NCBI RefSeq assembly: GCF_000182925.2
Contig: NC_026501.1
Coordinates: 1-64,000 of the forward strand
Origin: Neurospora crassa OR74A
Taxonomy: Eukaryota; Ascomycota; Sordariomycetes; Sordariales; Sordariaceae
Length of the DNA: 64,000 nucleotides
Reading direction: 5' to 3'
Part shown: positions 21,896 through 33,951 of the stretch, piece by piece
Layout: each line of letters begins with the position of its first letter
Numbering within the stretch: position 1 is the first letter of the stretch
Program-made: the position numbers and the translations under genes
Notes under the pieces: generated by a model
Databases searched by the model: none
What the model was told of the DNA's origin: nothing
Seen by the model: the letters and a program-made list of their open reading frames with translations, nothing else

Positions 21896-24800
21896 AGTAA
21901 TAATTATAATTAAAAGGTTATAGTAACTATCGCGAGTAATATACTCCTCGTACCCTTATTTTAGTAAATTCGCTAATTATTTATTTTGCAAGTTTACTAA
22001 TCTAATCGAACGATCTTCTATTGCGCGTAGTACATTAGTCCTACAATTACCTTTATTCTACTAAATTCGCCAATTATATAGATTGCGAGCCTTATAGTCC
22101 GATTAAACGATCTCCCATCTATATAAAACGTTAATCCTACAATTACCCCGGTTTATCGATCGCGTATTGCTTAAATAGTATTGTAAAGATTGCGCTTCCT
22201 TACCTTATACTATTACACTCGCATTGGCTTATATCGAACGAACGTACTAAAACCTCTATATTACCCCAATCCGAGCTTCTTAATTAAACTTCGACGCAAT
22301 AGGTTACCCCGCGATTTACTTGTCCGCTAGATAGCTATTACTTCCTCTTCTCCTATTTAGAACCATCGGTCGTTTATATAGAACACCGTTAGTAACGGAC
22401 CCAATCTCTTTCACCTATTATCGACTAAGTAATATTTATTATAGCCGGCGAAGACCCTCCCCCCGACCCTACGACGGTGCGACGATCGCCTCGCAAGCTA
22501 TCGGCTCCTTCGACATATAACGTCGAACGTTTAAATAACTAATTTATACTGCCCTAGCATTGTCCTAATACTCCAACCCGTAATACTAGTACCATTCGCA
22601 ACGTTACCTAAGTCTAAGCTCCGGTTTAGCGTAACGCCGCCTAGCTTAAAACTAGTTTCATCGGTAGTTTTATTTTAAGTATAGCGAATACCCTCTCCTC
22701 TTTAAAATCGCGTTGGTCGTCTATTATTAACCTACCCGAAAATCTTACCCTCCCTTTATTACCCAAAAAATATTCTTCTCTATAAAATAATTATAATACC
22801 GCTACTTTAGGCCGTAGTAACGACTTAAGTTCGGATTCCAACGACCCGGACCTTCCTAAGCAGATTAATAATAAGAAGGTTTAGAAGCGCTTAAATTATA
22901 TAAATATTATAATTAAACATCTAAATACAAATCTCTATTAAATAAAGAACGAAATTTATAAGTAATTTTAGAAGAATTCTATTACAATTGATACTAGAGA
23001 AGTCTGTATTAATAATTTCGCAACTTAAATTAATAGCTTTAAAGTTAATATATTAACTAACTATAAAGAGCTACTAGCTACCCTTACCTCTCAATTCGGA
23101 ATATCTCTAAAGGGTAAAAAGAAGGCGACTAATAAAGAAATGCTTAGAGGATTCCTTAATAGTTTATTAAATAAATCCAACGTTACCGCTATTTACTATA
23201 ATAAACCGGATTTAATTAACCTTAATTAAAATCCTAATAAAGGTCCCTCTTCTTACTATTAACCTACTATTAAGGATACTAATAAAGGCGCTTATATTAA
23301 TATTCCGTATAATTTATATTGCTATCCCTATATATATAAAATCATCCTAGCTTTTATTAAACTAATCCTAGTACGTCCTACTCCTAATAGTAGCCCCCTG
23401 CCCTATACGTATACTTATAACTAGGGATCTACTCCTAACGAAAATGCTTACTATAACCCCCGTTTTACTAATATATTTAATAAAAACGCCGAATTCAATA
23501 TAAATAATTTTATAGAATTTATTAATAGCATTAAGGACTACAACCTAAACCTCCGTAAATTATTAAAGAAATAAGCCGAAATATATAAGAAATACTTCCA
23601 ATAAATTAAGGACCTCTATACTAAACAAACTCATTCCGCCGCATATTCCAATTTATCATATAATAAAACCAATAAAGCGGTTGTAAAGCGTACTAAGGAA
23701 TTTCCTATTACTCTCGCTCATTCTACCCGCACTACCCCTATTACTATCGATAGTAAAATTAAAAATTCTTTTCCTTCATCTAAAATAAATACTACTAATA
23801 AAGTTAGAGGTAATACCCCTTCTATCCTTCTAAATATCCGCCTAATTACAACCGCCCCCGGCGACTTTAATAATAATAATAATACAAATAATAATAATAA
23901 TAATAACGGCCTACGTCCTATCGGTAAAACTAATTACTTTACCAATTATAAACCTACCTTCTTTAAAACTACTAACTTTAATAAAAATAAAACTAAACTT
24001 AAGCGAAATAATATTGGCACTTTCAACCTATTCGCCGACGACCCCGAAGATATAAGTATAATCGAATCCGGTAGTAACTTCGTTTATACTAACGCTACTA
24101 TATTTAAGGACTAATTAATCGCTCTACTTAAAAATAACCCTAACGGCTCTATTTATAAATAATTTATTCGGATATAGCCTCTCTTCTTACAAAGTATTAT
24201 TTATATATAGTAGTATAACTAAATAACCCTAAATAAGTATTGTACCTTAAGTACTATAAAAGAACTAACTTTAGCCCTAGTAAAGAGATTTACCCCCAAT
24301 ACGGCTATAGTTACCTGGAAGTTTAATACCGGAAGAATCTCTTTATATAATATATATAAGGACGAGAACGCTATTACTACGTACATCCTTAAACAACTAT
24401 ATCTTATACGAACTATAGGCATTCTAATTAAGGACGGTACTAACTAGTATAACGTTATAGTCTAAATTTAGAATAGCTTTAATATAAATATAAAAACTAT
24501 TATTTACCCCCCGCCCGCCTTTAATAACGCTGAAATTTATATAGAAGAAATTAAAAAAATTTAAATTATTCTCTTAACTGTAGCTAGAAATAAATATTCT
24601 TTATCAAACTTCTCTAGTAGCCAAGCCTTTACCTATAGATATAATTTAAATTGCAACCGCAATTATAATTGCAATTCTAACTGTTATTATAATAATCGAA
24701 ATTATAATTGCATTAACTATCGTAATATTAATTATAATTGTACTCCCAATTGTACTTAAGACTGTAACCGCTTCTGGACCCTTAATTATAATTATACCCG

Positions 24801-27800
24801 TACGAACGACTATAATTACAACCGTACCCCCAATTATAATTACAACCGCAATTATAATTAAAATATAGCGGACTATACCTACTATACAAAGGAGGAGGCT
24901 AAATTAAGTAGAATAGACCTTATTAATTTTATAAGAAATAATACAAATAAATATACCTTAAATAATTCGGTTTACTATATATATAATAACTAATTAACTT
25001 ATTCTAAGTACTTAACAATTTTCAGTTTAATAATTATAAAGACTTCCCACGCCAAACATTATAATATTAAATATAATACTGAGGAATTAATCCTATTTAT
25101 TCCCCGTAGTAACGACTTTTATAAGTATAAATATTATAAAAGGGACTTTCCTTCGAAAAATTAACTAATTAATTATATTAACCTCTGCAAATCTTCGACC
25201 GCCGACTTTAGTAATAAGCCTACTACTAATACCGAAGCTAGCGGTATTTATACTATTATCCTAATTAAAAACGCTGCACTATAAACTAATAAACTTTCCA
25301 AGACCAATCCTCTTTCAAACTTTATATATCTACGCATTATAGCCTAAGTTATATTAGAAGCTAACCCCGTTGAGATCTATGTAAATCTAAGAGTTAGTAA
25401 AACTATTATTAGTAAAGTATTTCTAAAAACCCTAGAATATTCTATATTAATAGATTTTACTACGAGAATAAAAGGCGTTAGAGGAAAGCCGGTTAAGTTA
25501 ACCGAATAGGTTACTTTTACTTTCTTCTTATATGGATATAACCGTTCGGGGAAGCTAATATTATTAAAAATTATAGTAATAAAGTAGGTAATAGACGACC
25601 TAAAGCCTAATATCCTATTAGCAAATTCCTTCCTCTACCTATAGTAAACCTATATTAACTACTATATTACTAAAGTCTATCTTCTATAAGATAATTTCAA
25701 TACCGTGTTCAAAGTCCTACGCCCGCCGAATCGCTGTACTAGGAAAGTCGTCTCGACTAAAATAATTATTTTAAAACTTAGGGAGGAATATATAATACTA
25801 ATTTATTATATAGGACTACCTAAAGATTGAAGCTTTTTATTTAACTCCTCCCATTTAGTAGTAGTTAGTGTAGTTTTTAATACTAAATCCCTAATAATAG
25901 TACTTATAAAGAATACTTCTAATAGAACTATAATAATTTTAAAGAAATAAAAAATAGGCCGAATAATCGAATATAATACTAACGGTTATATTACTATAAC
26001 TTAGCCTAAAGTATACAATACAATAATAATCGCCCAAATTCTTAGTATAATAAATTCCAAATACCTAACTATTAAGTAAACTATTACTACGGTATATAAG
26101 GTATACTATATTCTAATAAATATTAAACTCAACCTCAATCTCGCCTTCCTAATTAGCGATAGTAGTAGTAAATCGATTAGCGACGAGCCTAAATACTCCG
26201 AACTTATAAACAACTATCCTAAGGTCTTTAAAAAATATTTAACTCTTAATATTCGTATAAACGAGAAAGCGCTTAAGGTAGTTACGGAAGAGGGTGTCTA
26301 TATCTTCGTAGGAAGTAAGCGAATAGCGGCCGTATTAAAGTAATTCGTAGTATATTTCTCTAAATTTTAGCGGGAAGGTAAATTAATAAATATACCCGAG
26401 GAGGATATAATAAAGGTCCCCTTAGTAAAAAGTTAGTAAAATTATAAAGTAGTTATTAAAATATATTTAGTAAGTAAGAAGGATTAGGTAATTATTAATA
26501 AAATTTTTAATACTCTTTATTGTTAAAGGAAAATAGATTAAGTAAAATATACTACGCTTTTTACTTATCCTATTTTTGTAATCTAGTAGGAGATAAAAAA
26601 CGGATTTAAGGGCCGATTAATAATCGATTTACATATCCTCAATAGCCTAACTATACCCAACAACTATCCTCTCCCCCTCTAGGGCGAAATTATTATATTT
26701 ATACAAAATAAAATTATAATAACTATTATAAATATTGTATCTTTCTTCTATTAATTTAGCGTATAGTAGAAGTATTGTAACTAATTTACTCTTATTATAC
26801 ACCGAGGCCTCAAATAACTAATAATAGTGCAGATAAAATTTAAGAATACTCTGGCATACGTATAACAATTTATAAATACCTTACTTTAAGAATATAAAGA
26901 TTATTATTGAATTTATATTAATAATATTATTATTATATCCAATTCGGTTAAAGATTACTTTAAGCACCTAAATACGATTTTTTCCCTATTCGTCTCGAAG
27001 AATATTATACTATTACCCAAGAAATCCTATTTAGGATACCCGAATATCGAACTACTAAAATTCTATATTAATAGTTTTAAATTATCTACTACTAAAGAGT
27101 ATATCGCCGCCTTCTAAAATCTAATATTCCTTAATATACTTAAAGTATTAAAATAATATATTAGAAGTACTAATTTTCTAAAGTACTTTATCCTATACTA
27201 CGCCTAATTAATTAATCCGTTTTAGGATCGGAAAATAGCCCTTTTAATAAAAGGGTGGAAGTAAAGGAAAATCGAGGCGGGAAAGCCTATACGTTGTACT
27301 GTATACTATATTAGAATTTACTATAATTTAACCCCAATAGAGAAAGTAAAATTTAAAGTTCTATAATAAGCTATTTATAATAGTCTAATAATTCTCTACT
27401 ACCTTAACCCTAACCATCGTACCTTCTTATAAATAAATAAGTCTCTTAAATATAATTTTAGTATTATAATATTTTATTTAAAGCTAAATTCTAAATTTAT
27501 ATAAATCGAAGGATCTCCAATCCTATTTACTAAAATACTATTAATTATATTTTTAAATAAAGTATTAATTAAGGCCGAAACTAAATACGGCCCCTCTAAA
27601 TTAGAAGTAATATACTTTATATAAATAGTAAAGAAACTCCGTACCTAACTATACTCCTATAATAAAATAATTTTTATCCTTACTAACTATTCCGCTACAA
27701 AAGGCATTATAGAATAGACTTCCTTACGCACTACATCTACGGACAAAACTAACCGTAAGTTAATTAATACTTCTATTTATCTCTTAAAATACTAACTAAA

Positions 27801-29752
27801 AGTATTCTATATTCCGGGATAGCTAAATTTTATCCCCAACGCCTTAAATCGCCTAAAGGCTCTTAGAAACAAGCAAGCTAGCAACCCAAACGGCATCCCA
27901 ATTTTAAATAATCTTTAGTACAACGATACTAATAAGGCAGCCTATATAGTAATTACGCTTAGGAAATACAATAAAACCTTATATTTACTAAATAGTATTT
28001 AATATACCTTCTCCGAAGTGTAAATAGACCTTAAGCGCCGGAAGGCCTACACAACCGTATACATATTAAATAAAAAATTCTTAAAGATTATTAAATATTT
28101 AAAGTTATATAAGGTAATTACTAAAGATAGCGAAGTTTTTTCTAAGCCCGGCTACTTATTCTTTATACGTAATAGCTTTATTTACAATTATTAACCTAAT
28201 AATATTAAAAACCTCTATATCCCTTTCAAATTTATAAAAGAGGTCCTTAAAACAACTTATAATAATAAATACCACTTCGAATACAATCGTATACTATACA
28301 ATCTATAAAGACTATTATTCCTTAATAAGGTTCGTCTAGTTAAATAATATTTAAAATACTACCTAATATACTAATTCAATTAAATTAATTGCAATACTCC
28401 TATTAGCAATTACTAGCTAATTAAACCAAAAGAAGCACTCCCAATAAGAATCATATCTCTCAACTTTATTATAAAACTCTCCAAAATATCCTTAATAAAT
28501 ACCCCTTAATAAATACCTAACTATTCAATATTCAACGTATTAATACCTATTATTAATAAATTATCTAAAAGATCTTTATTTATCCCTAATTACAAAAAGT
28601 ATATAACTATAGAATAAGGAATAATTACTATCCGGATATTCCTACTATATAATTAGGGATTCCTAACCGGAATTATATCCGACCGAAATTGTAAATTTAC
28701 CTCCGCCTACTAACGAAGTATATAAATTGTAATAAATATAAAATTATTAATAATAATTGTGTACTACCCAGCTGATAACGGTGCTACTAAATGCAAAAAT
28801 TAAACCGTAGAAATTACTATTAAATTTTACACCTTCTATTATAAAGTAAGCTATAATTAGCTACTTATTATTCTATTTCTATAATAGAACCTTAATAATA
28901 TTTTTATTGAAAATATTAGGACTTCTCCTTACAAATTTCTCTTTAATTACAAATTATTAAGATTGTTAAACGTAGCTACCGGTATAATTAACCTATTATA
29001 CAACTTCAAAGATAACCCTGCGCTCTAAAATTATTTCTATTAAGAAGTATAATTAGCTATAGACTTCGCTATCGCTAACGCTAAACTTCGCTATAATACT
29101 AACTACTAGCAAATCAAATTCAAGGAAGGAAAAATAATTTTCTTAAAATTCAACTACAACTACTATCTACCCGGCTGCCTATCCTAAAAAATTTCTTAAT
29201 AATAATCCGGACCCTTTAAAATTATCTAAAAGGTCGGGCGCTTAACTTACAAATTAAATTTACCTCCGAATATAAAAATACACCCGGTTATCTTAATCGC
29301 CTATCTTACTACAATTCCTAATACCGAAAATCCCTTTTAATAGATATTTCCTCTACCCAACCCAGTTAAAAATTCTTAAAGCAATAGCAGTTTAAACTCG
29401 GACTCAAAAGTACTTCGGTATAAAATCGAGAAGATTACTACGTATAAATAGGTCAATAGGAAACTCTAGTACTATATTAAATAGAAAGGATATAACTATT
29501 ATAATAATTATTAGAAGAGTATTAAAAATTTAAGTAAAGCCAAAGATATAGTAGAAGACTATTAAAAGTATCGACCGGATAAGCGTAAGAAAGGAGCATT
29601 TTATTTATATATAGATAAATAACGAAAAATATACTTTATAGACGAAAAGGATTGTAAGGAGGGCGCTAAGCTATATCGCCGACGCTCGCTAAGGCGAAAA
29701 TAAGGGCATTCCTATTAAGGACAATAATATCTCTCTTCGTAGCGCTGGGACT

Positions 29753-30047
29753 TAATACGGAATGTATCGCATATATAATTAGAATTAATTAATTAGAATA
29801 AACTAGGCATAGTTAGAACTATACCTATTATTATTAGAGGCGCCGGTACGCCTCTATACGTACCTAGGCACGTACTTAGCTGCCCGGTCGCATAGACCCG
29901 CTCAATTAGAGTAAATTAAGTAATAAGATACGGAATTCCTATAAAGGGATTCCCGTACGGGGCGGCCTTCGGCCACGCCTTTCTTCCTCTAACATCTTCT
30001 TCTTTAATATTATAGATTGCAACAAGCATCGTAGTATTACCCCATCA
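29753..30047 (+). repeat. 3' LTR, 295 bp
   Basis: Same length as the 5' LTR and alignable end to end. By my reading about 40 positions differ and all are transitions. It ends in CA, the canonical LTR terminus, and is followed by the CGTAT duplication. Confidence 0.88.
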
Positions 30048-30052
30048 CGTAT
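30048..30052 (+). repeat. 3' target-site duplication (CGTAT)
   Basis: Second copy of the CGTAT found at 21596-21600, immediately after the terminal CA of the 3' LTR. Confidence 0.8.
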
Positions 30053-30960
30053 ATTATATTACTCCCTATACTTTATTAATTATAATTAATATTATAAAAG
30101 AAATTATAAACCTCTTCGTATTGAAACCCGATTTATACTTCGATGAAATCTATACCTTTTTAGTTAATGAATATAACGTATATGTTTCGACCGAAACCGT
30201 ATAGTAGTACCTTCGATAGGAGAAGTGGAAGAAGAAGCGACTCTATATAAAGGTATTATAATAATCCCCTATATTAGTAGTTGAATAGATATTAAAGATC
30301 TCTTTATTTATTGTAGAAATATTCGTATTTTATAATAAATCTAGTACAAACCGAAGGGACGGCGTTCGTTGTACTAGTTGGGCACCCCGTAGTATTATTG
30401 CGATAGTATTAAGTAAATTCGTACGTAGTACGTAATATTACCTCCTTCTAACTATTATAGTAAATAGGCTATTTAATATACTAGTATTTAAAGGTACAAT
30501 AGATTTAGCCGGGGTTTAGGATTAGATAGTAAAATGCTTACTCCTTAAAATAAATCTATTTCCTAATTGCAATAGTATTTTAGTAATAAATAACGCTAGC
30601 TAGCACCCCTATACCGAACTCTAGTATATATATAATTAGAAGGGGGTTCTATTGTAGTATTTACCGTTGTACTCTCCCGAATTTAACCTTATTAAAATAT
30701 ACTTTAACGACTTTAAATAGTAATTTAAAAAAATATATTATAATAAGGGCGGTAATAAGATATTAGATAATAATTTTACTACGTTTCTTAAGTAATTAAT
30801 ATAGAATATAGGGTATAAAGTATAATAGATCTATAGTTATTTTAAGAACGTAAAGCTAGTAATAGATTAATTTAATAATATTAATAAAGAGTATAGCGAA
30901 TTGTATACTAACGAATTAGTCGAATATAGAGAGACGGGTACTATATTTAGGCGGCGGTAG
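30053..30960 (+). mobile_element. Tc1/mariner (IS630)-type transposase relic, right part
   Basis: A plus-strand frame with several stops reads as a DDE transposase. Near 30120-30190 there is a helix-turn-helix-like stretch (KPDLYFDEIYTFLVNEYNV). Near 30589-30720 comes the end of the catalytic domain: an NNAS motif where DNAS is expected, then a KGV...YLPLYSPEFNLIK segment where YSPEFNPIE is expected, then FNDFK. The second and third acidic residues thus read Asn and Lys, both explained by G-to-A change. It was split by the LTR element inserted at 21601. Terminal repeats were not found. Confidence 0.68.
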
Positions 30961-33879
30961 AAAATATAAATAGGAGAGATAGATTTATATATATTAAATT
31001 AAATTATATACTAAAAATACTAGAAATATTAAAAATGCCAAAAGTGCTAGAAGTACTAGAAATTATATTTATCTATATAATAATACTAAAATACTAAAAA
31101 CCCCCCTCTTTCGCTATAAATCGACTTGTAATATTATTATCGCTCGCTAGGACCGTTAGTAGTAGTACCCGCTATAGAAGTAAGAACTCTAGTAACGCCG
31201 TATTCGAATATAATATTAAATCGCGGGTCTAAAATATATACTAGTTAATTAAATTATAGTAATAGGGGTTAGAGGGTATACTTACTATAATTTAATTATA
31301 TTACTAATATTGTATATTTAATTTTAAGGAAGTTTTTAATACCGTCCCTAAATGTTGTATAGAAATTGTAATTAAACCCCAGCCTCGTAAACTACTCTAC
31401 CAGCTACTCTCTAAGTACAAATATATCGGGCAGCGCCTCCTTATTCCGGAATTTATTCCTTAAAGCAATTAGAACTTTATATACTAGTACTACTTTAATT
31501 AACGACTTAATATAATAATGCTTGTAGAACGCCTTAAAGAATTCGGTAATAATCTCTTTAGCCGGCCAATTAAGTAGGGCGGAGGGTAGTAGTAACGAAC
31601 GAAAATCGAAAATCGAAGGTACGGGCGGACATAATACAAATAACTCTCTAGCCTCTACTAGGGAATCTCTAATCTCCTTACCCTCGTCCTCTTCGCCCGC
31701 TACCGACGGTAGTATAATTAATAGCGGTACTAGTAATTAAATAAATATTATAATTATTATAGAAATAGGAGGAGGGTTAGTATTAGTACGTTTAGTAGTA
31801 AGAATTTCGCAGTCGGTCGGGTACCTATAGAATATAATAGTAAAATACTCTAATAATATATATAAATCGATAATTACTGCTTTACCTAGTAAAGGGAAAG
31901 TGTCTACTATATTATAATTATAGCCGCTAGCGATTACTAAATTAGCAATAAAACCGCCGGCGGTATAAGGTAGCTAGATTTAGGGATATTAAAAGTAGGG
32001 AGGGAAGTACTAGTATAGTAGCGGGTATAGCGGGTATAGGGGAGGAGGGTATAGCTAGTATAGACTTCTAAAATTATCCTTCTTTAGTATAGCTTATAAT
32101 AAACTATTTATAGTCTTTATATTAGTATTACTATTACTACTATTAATATTATTAATAATATTAATATTAACTAGTAGATTATTACCTCCTCCCTTATATT
32201 TATTACTACTATTACTAATATTAAAAGCGGCTACTATCTTATTACTTAATATATTTCGTACTAGCTCAAATAGTGGATTAACTACTATAGCCTTCCCTAA
32301 CAATATAGCGTATACCTACTTACCTATATTTTTAATATTAAAGTTATAATAGGTTATACTCCTATTTATAACGTAATATATTTAATATTCAATAACCTTA
32401 TTATAATTCTTATACTTATAGCCAAAATTATACGCCTATATTTATACTAACTTCTAATATATAGTACCGCGTAGCTTTACCCCTATATACTCCTCTCGTT
32501 ACTAATCCTCCTCTAAATTCTTCTCAATTTCTATTAATATAGTATTTATTATAATATACTTAAACTTTTTAATACTAGTTAAAGTTTATAACCCTTATAA
32601 TAATAGTATATTAACTATTTATAGAATTAAAGTAACGAAAGGATTAACTAAATTATAAAAGGGGGTAGGAGTAAAGGGTATACTACTACGGGAGGATGGG
32701 GTAGTAGGGATTTTATTAGCGGGCGGGTCGGTTAACCGAAATTTAAATAATATAGTAAAATAATAGTACTAACTAATATAGTAAAGGTACAACTTTATAA
32801 CGGTCTTATATTTAATATTATTATACCTATTATAAAAATCCTTCCTAGGAATAATCTTATTATATATAATAACCCGAGCGCAGCAATTATTATAGGTAGC
32901 GGCAATATATATAACGTTATATAAAGAAACTAACTATTTTATTCCTATAGCTATATTATCGCTAATAATATTTTCTATATAACCTCACTACATATATAGG
33001 ATCTCGCTAAATAGTATTATCCTAAACTACTATTTATAAAGTTTATTATTATTTTACTTAACCTTAATTTCTCTAAATAAACTATATTCTTCAATAATAA
33101 GTAATTTAATACGGTTAGTAATAATATATAAACTAATTATATTAAATTAGACTTATATCGAATTAGGGTATTTAAGACGCAATAGTAGTAATATTATAGC
33201 GACCGGCTTACGGGTAGCGCGGGGTTAAACTAATAGCGCTAAAGTAATTAATTTAATTGAGGAGGCTACTTTATTATCGTTATCGCTCGATAAATAAAAC
33301 GAAGTATTAAGAGCCTACTTCTTAGGGGTAAAGTAGACGGGGAATTATTATTCAACTTTATCGTCGTCGTTAAAGTCCTTTTCGCTACTAAAAATTTCAA
33401 TAGGTATTATAAATTTAGAGGAGGACAACAGCGGCTCTAGGACTAGGATTAGGACTAACTTTAACTCTAGCGTAGTAGCCTTCCCCTTTTTAACGGTAGT
33501 CTTTTTAATAACGGTCTTCTTAATAATAATTTTAATAGGAGCAACCTTCTTCTTAAGTAAAACAATTTTAAGAATAACTTTAATAGACTACTCAATTTTA
33601 CAACTCTTCTTTCTAGGGTAGGAGGAAGCGCGTTATAGAATTATTAAACTAGGATCTTCCTAATTTTAATCTTCGTCGAAGTAGACTACTAGCGCGCCGC
33701 TTCGAATACGGGATTGCTTTACGCTGGCGGATTTTAAATTAAGAATTATTTTAGGAGGTATTATTGCGATGGATTTGATTAATTACTAGTATTGTAATTA
33801 TTTTGCACAATGAAATAGCTTCAGATTGATATAGAAATTATTATCAAATGATGAATTTTGACGAAGTTGTACAATACAG
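30961..33879. other. Unidentified RIP-mutated block, about 2.9 kb
   Basis: Heavily mutated DNA with no frame I can assign. A low-complexity minus-strand frame (32303-32094, Asn/Ser-rich) and a Lys/Ile-rich minus-strand stretch near 33450-33600 suggest former minus-strand coding DNA, but no domain is recognisable. To be RIP-mutated it should once have been repeated, so it is probably another transposon or a duplicated gene. Confidence 0.6.
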
Positions 33880-33951
33880 AAGTGCGGTGTGTGTGTGTGT
33901 GTGTGCACGCACACCTCTTGCCAAGACTGCACAGGCGATTGAGTGTGGGAA
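33880..33951 (-). repeat. Right arm of the inverted repeat bordering the RIP island
   Basis: Reverse complement of 21155-21225: GCGGTGTGTG...GCACGCACACC then CTCTTGCCAAGACTGC and on to GTGTGGGAA. The non-microsatellite part is identical between arms. Beyond it, outward sequences on the two sides are unrelated, and there is no direct target duplication. Confidence 0.9.

Larger units (their letters stand above)
21601..30047 (+). mobile_element. Fossil Ty3/gypsy LTR retrotransposon, chromovirus type (8.4 kb)
   Basis: Two 295-bp direct LTRs and a 5-bp target duplication delimit an element of full length in the plus orientation. The interior holds, in order, a gag-like low-complexity region (about 22.8-25.1 kb), a protease region (about 25.3-25.7 kb), reverse transcriptase (about 26.4-27.2 kb), RNase H (about 27.6-27.9 kb), integrase (about 28.2-29.2 kb) and a chromodomain-like end (about 29.4-29.6 kb). 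RT before integrase plus the chromodomain identify the chromovirus branch of Ty3/gypsy. All reading frames are destroyed by a very large number of breaks, so it is long dead. RIP can act within one sexual cycle, so its age cannot be judged from divergence. Confidence 0.85.
21226..33879. other. RIP-mutated AT-rich island, about 12.7 kb
   Basis: Composition changes within tens of bases of the inverted repeats on both sides. Inside, TpA is extremely common and CpA/TpG are rare while CpG persists, the classic product of RIP. No intact gene is present; frames over 60 codons are rare and low-complexity. The island contains nested transposon relics, listed separately. In Neurospora such DNA is normally H3K9-methylated and cytosine-methylated heterochromatin; that state is inferred here. 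Confidence 0.9.

Noticed and set aside
32094-32303. 69-codon minus frame inside the RIP island
   Set aside because: Asn/Ser/Ile low complexity; surrounding frames are closed. Kept only as a hint of former coding DNA.
21155-33951. Inverted repeats taken as ordinary transposon terminal repeats
   Set aside because: There is no direct target duplication outside the arms, and the arms escaped RIP while everything inside was hit. Left as an open finding instead of a transposon call.
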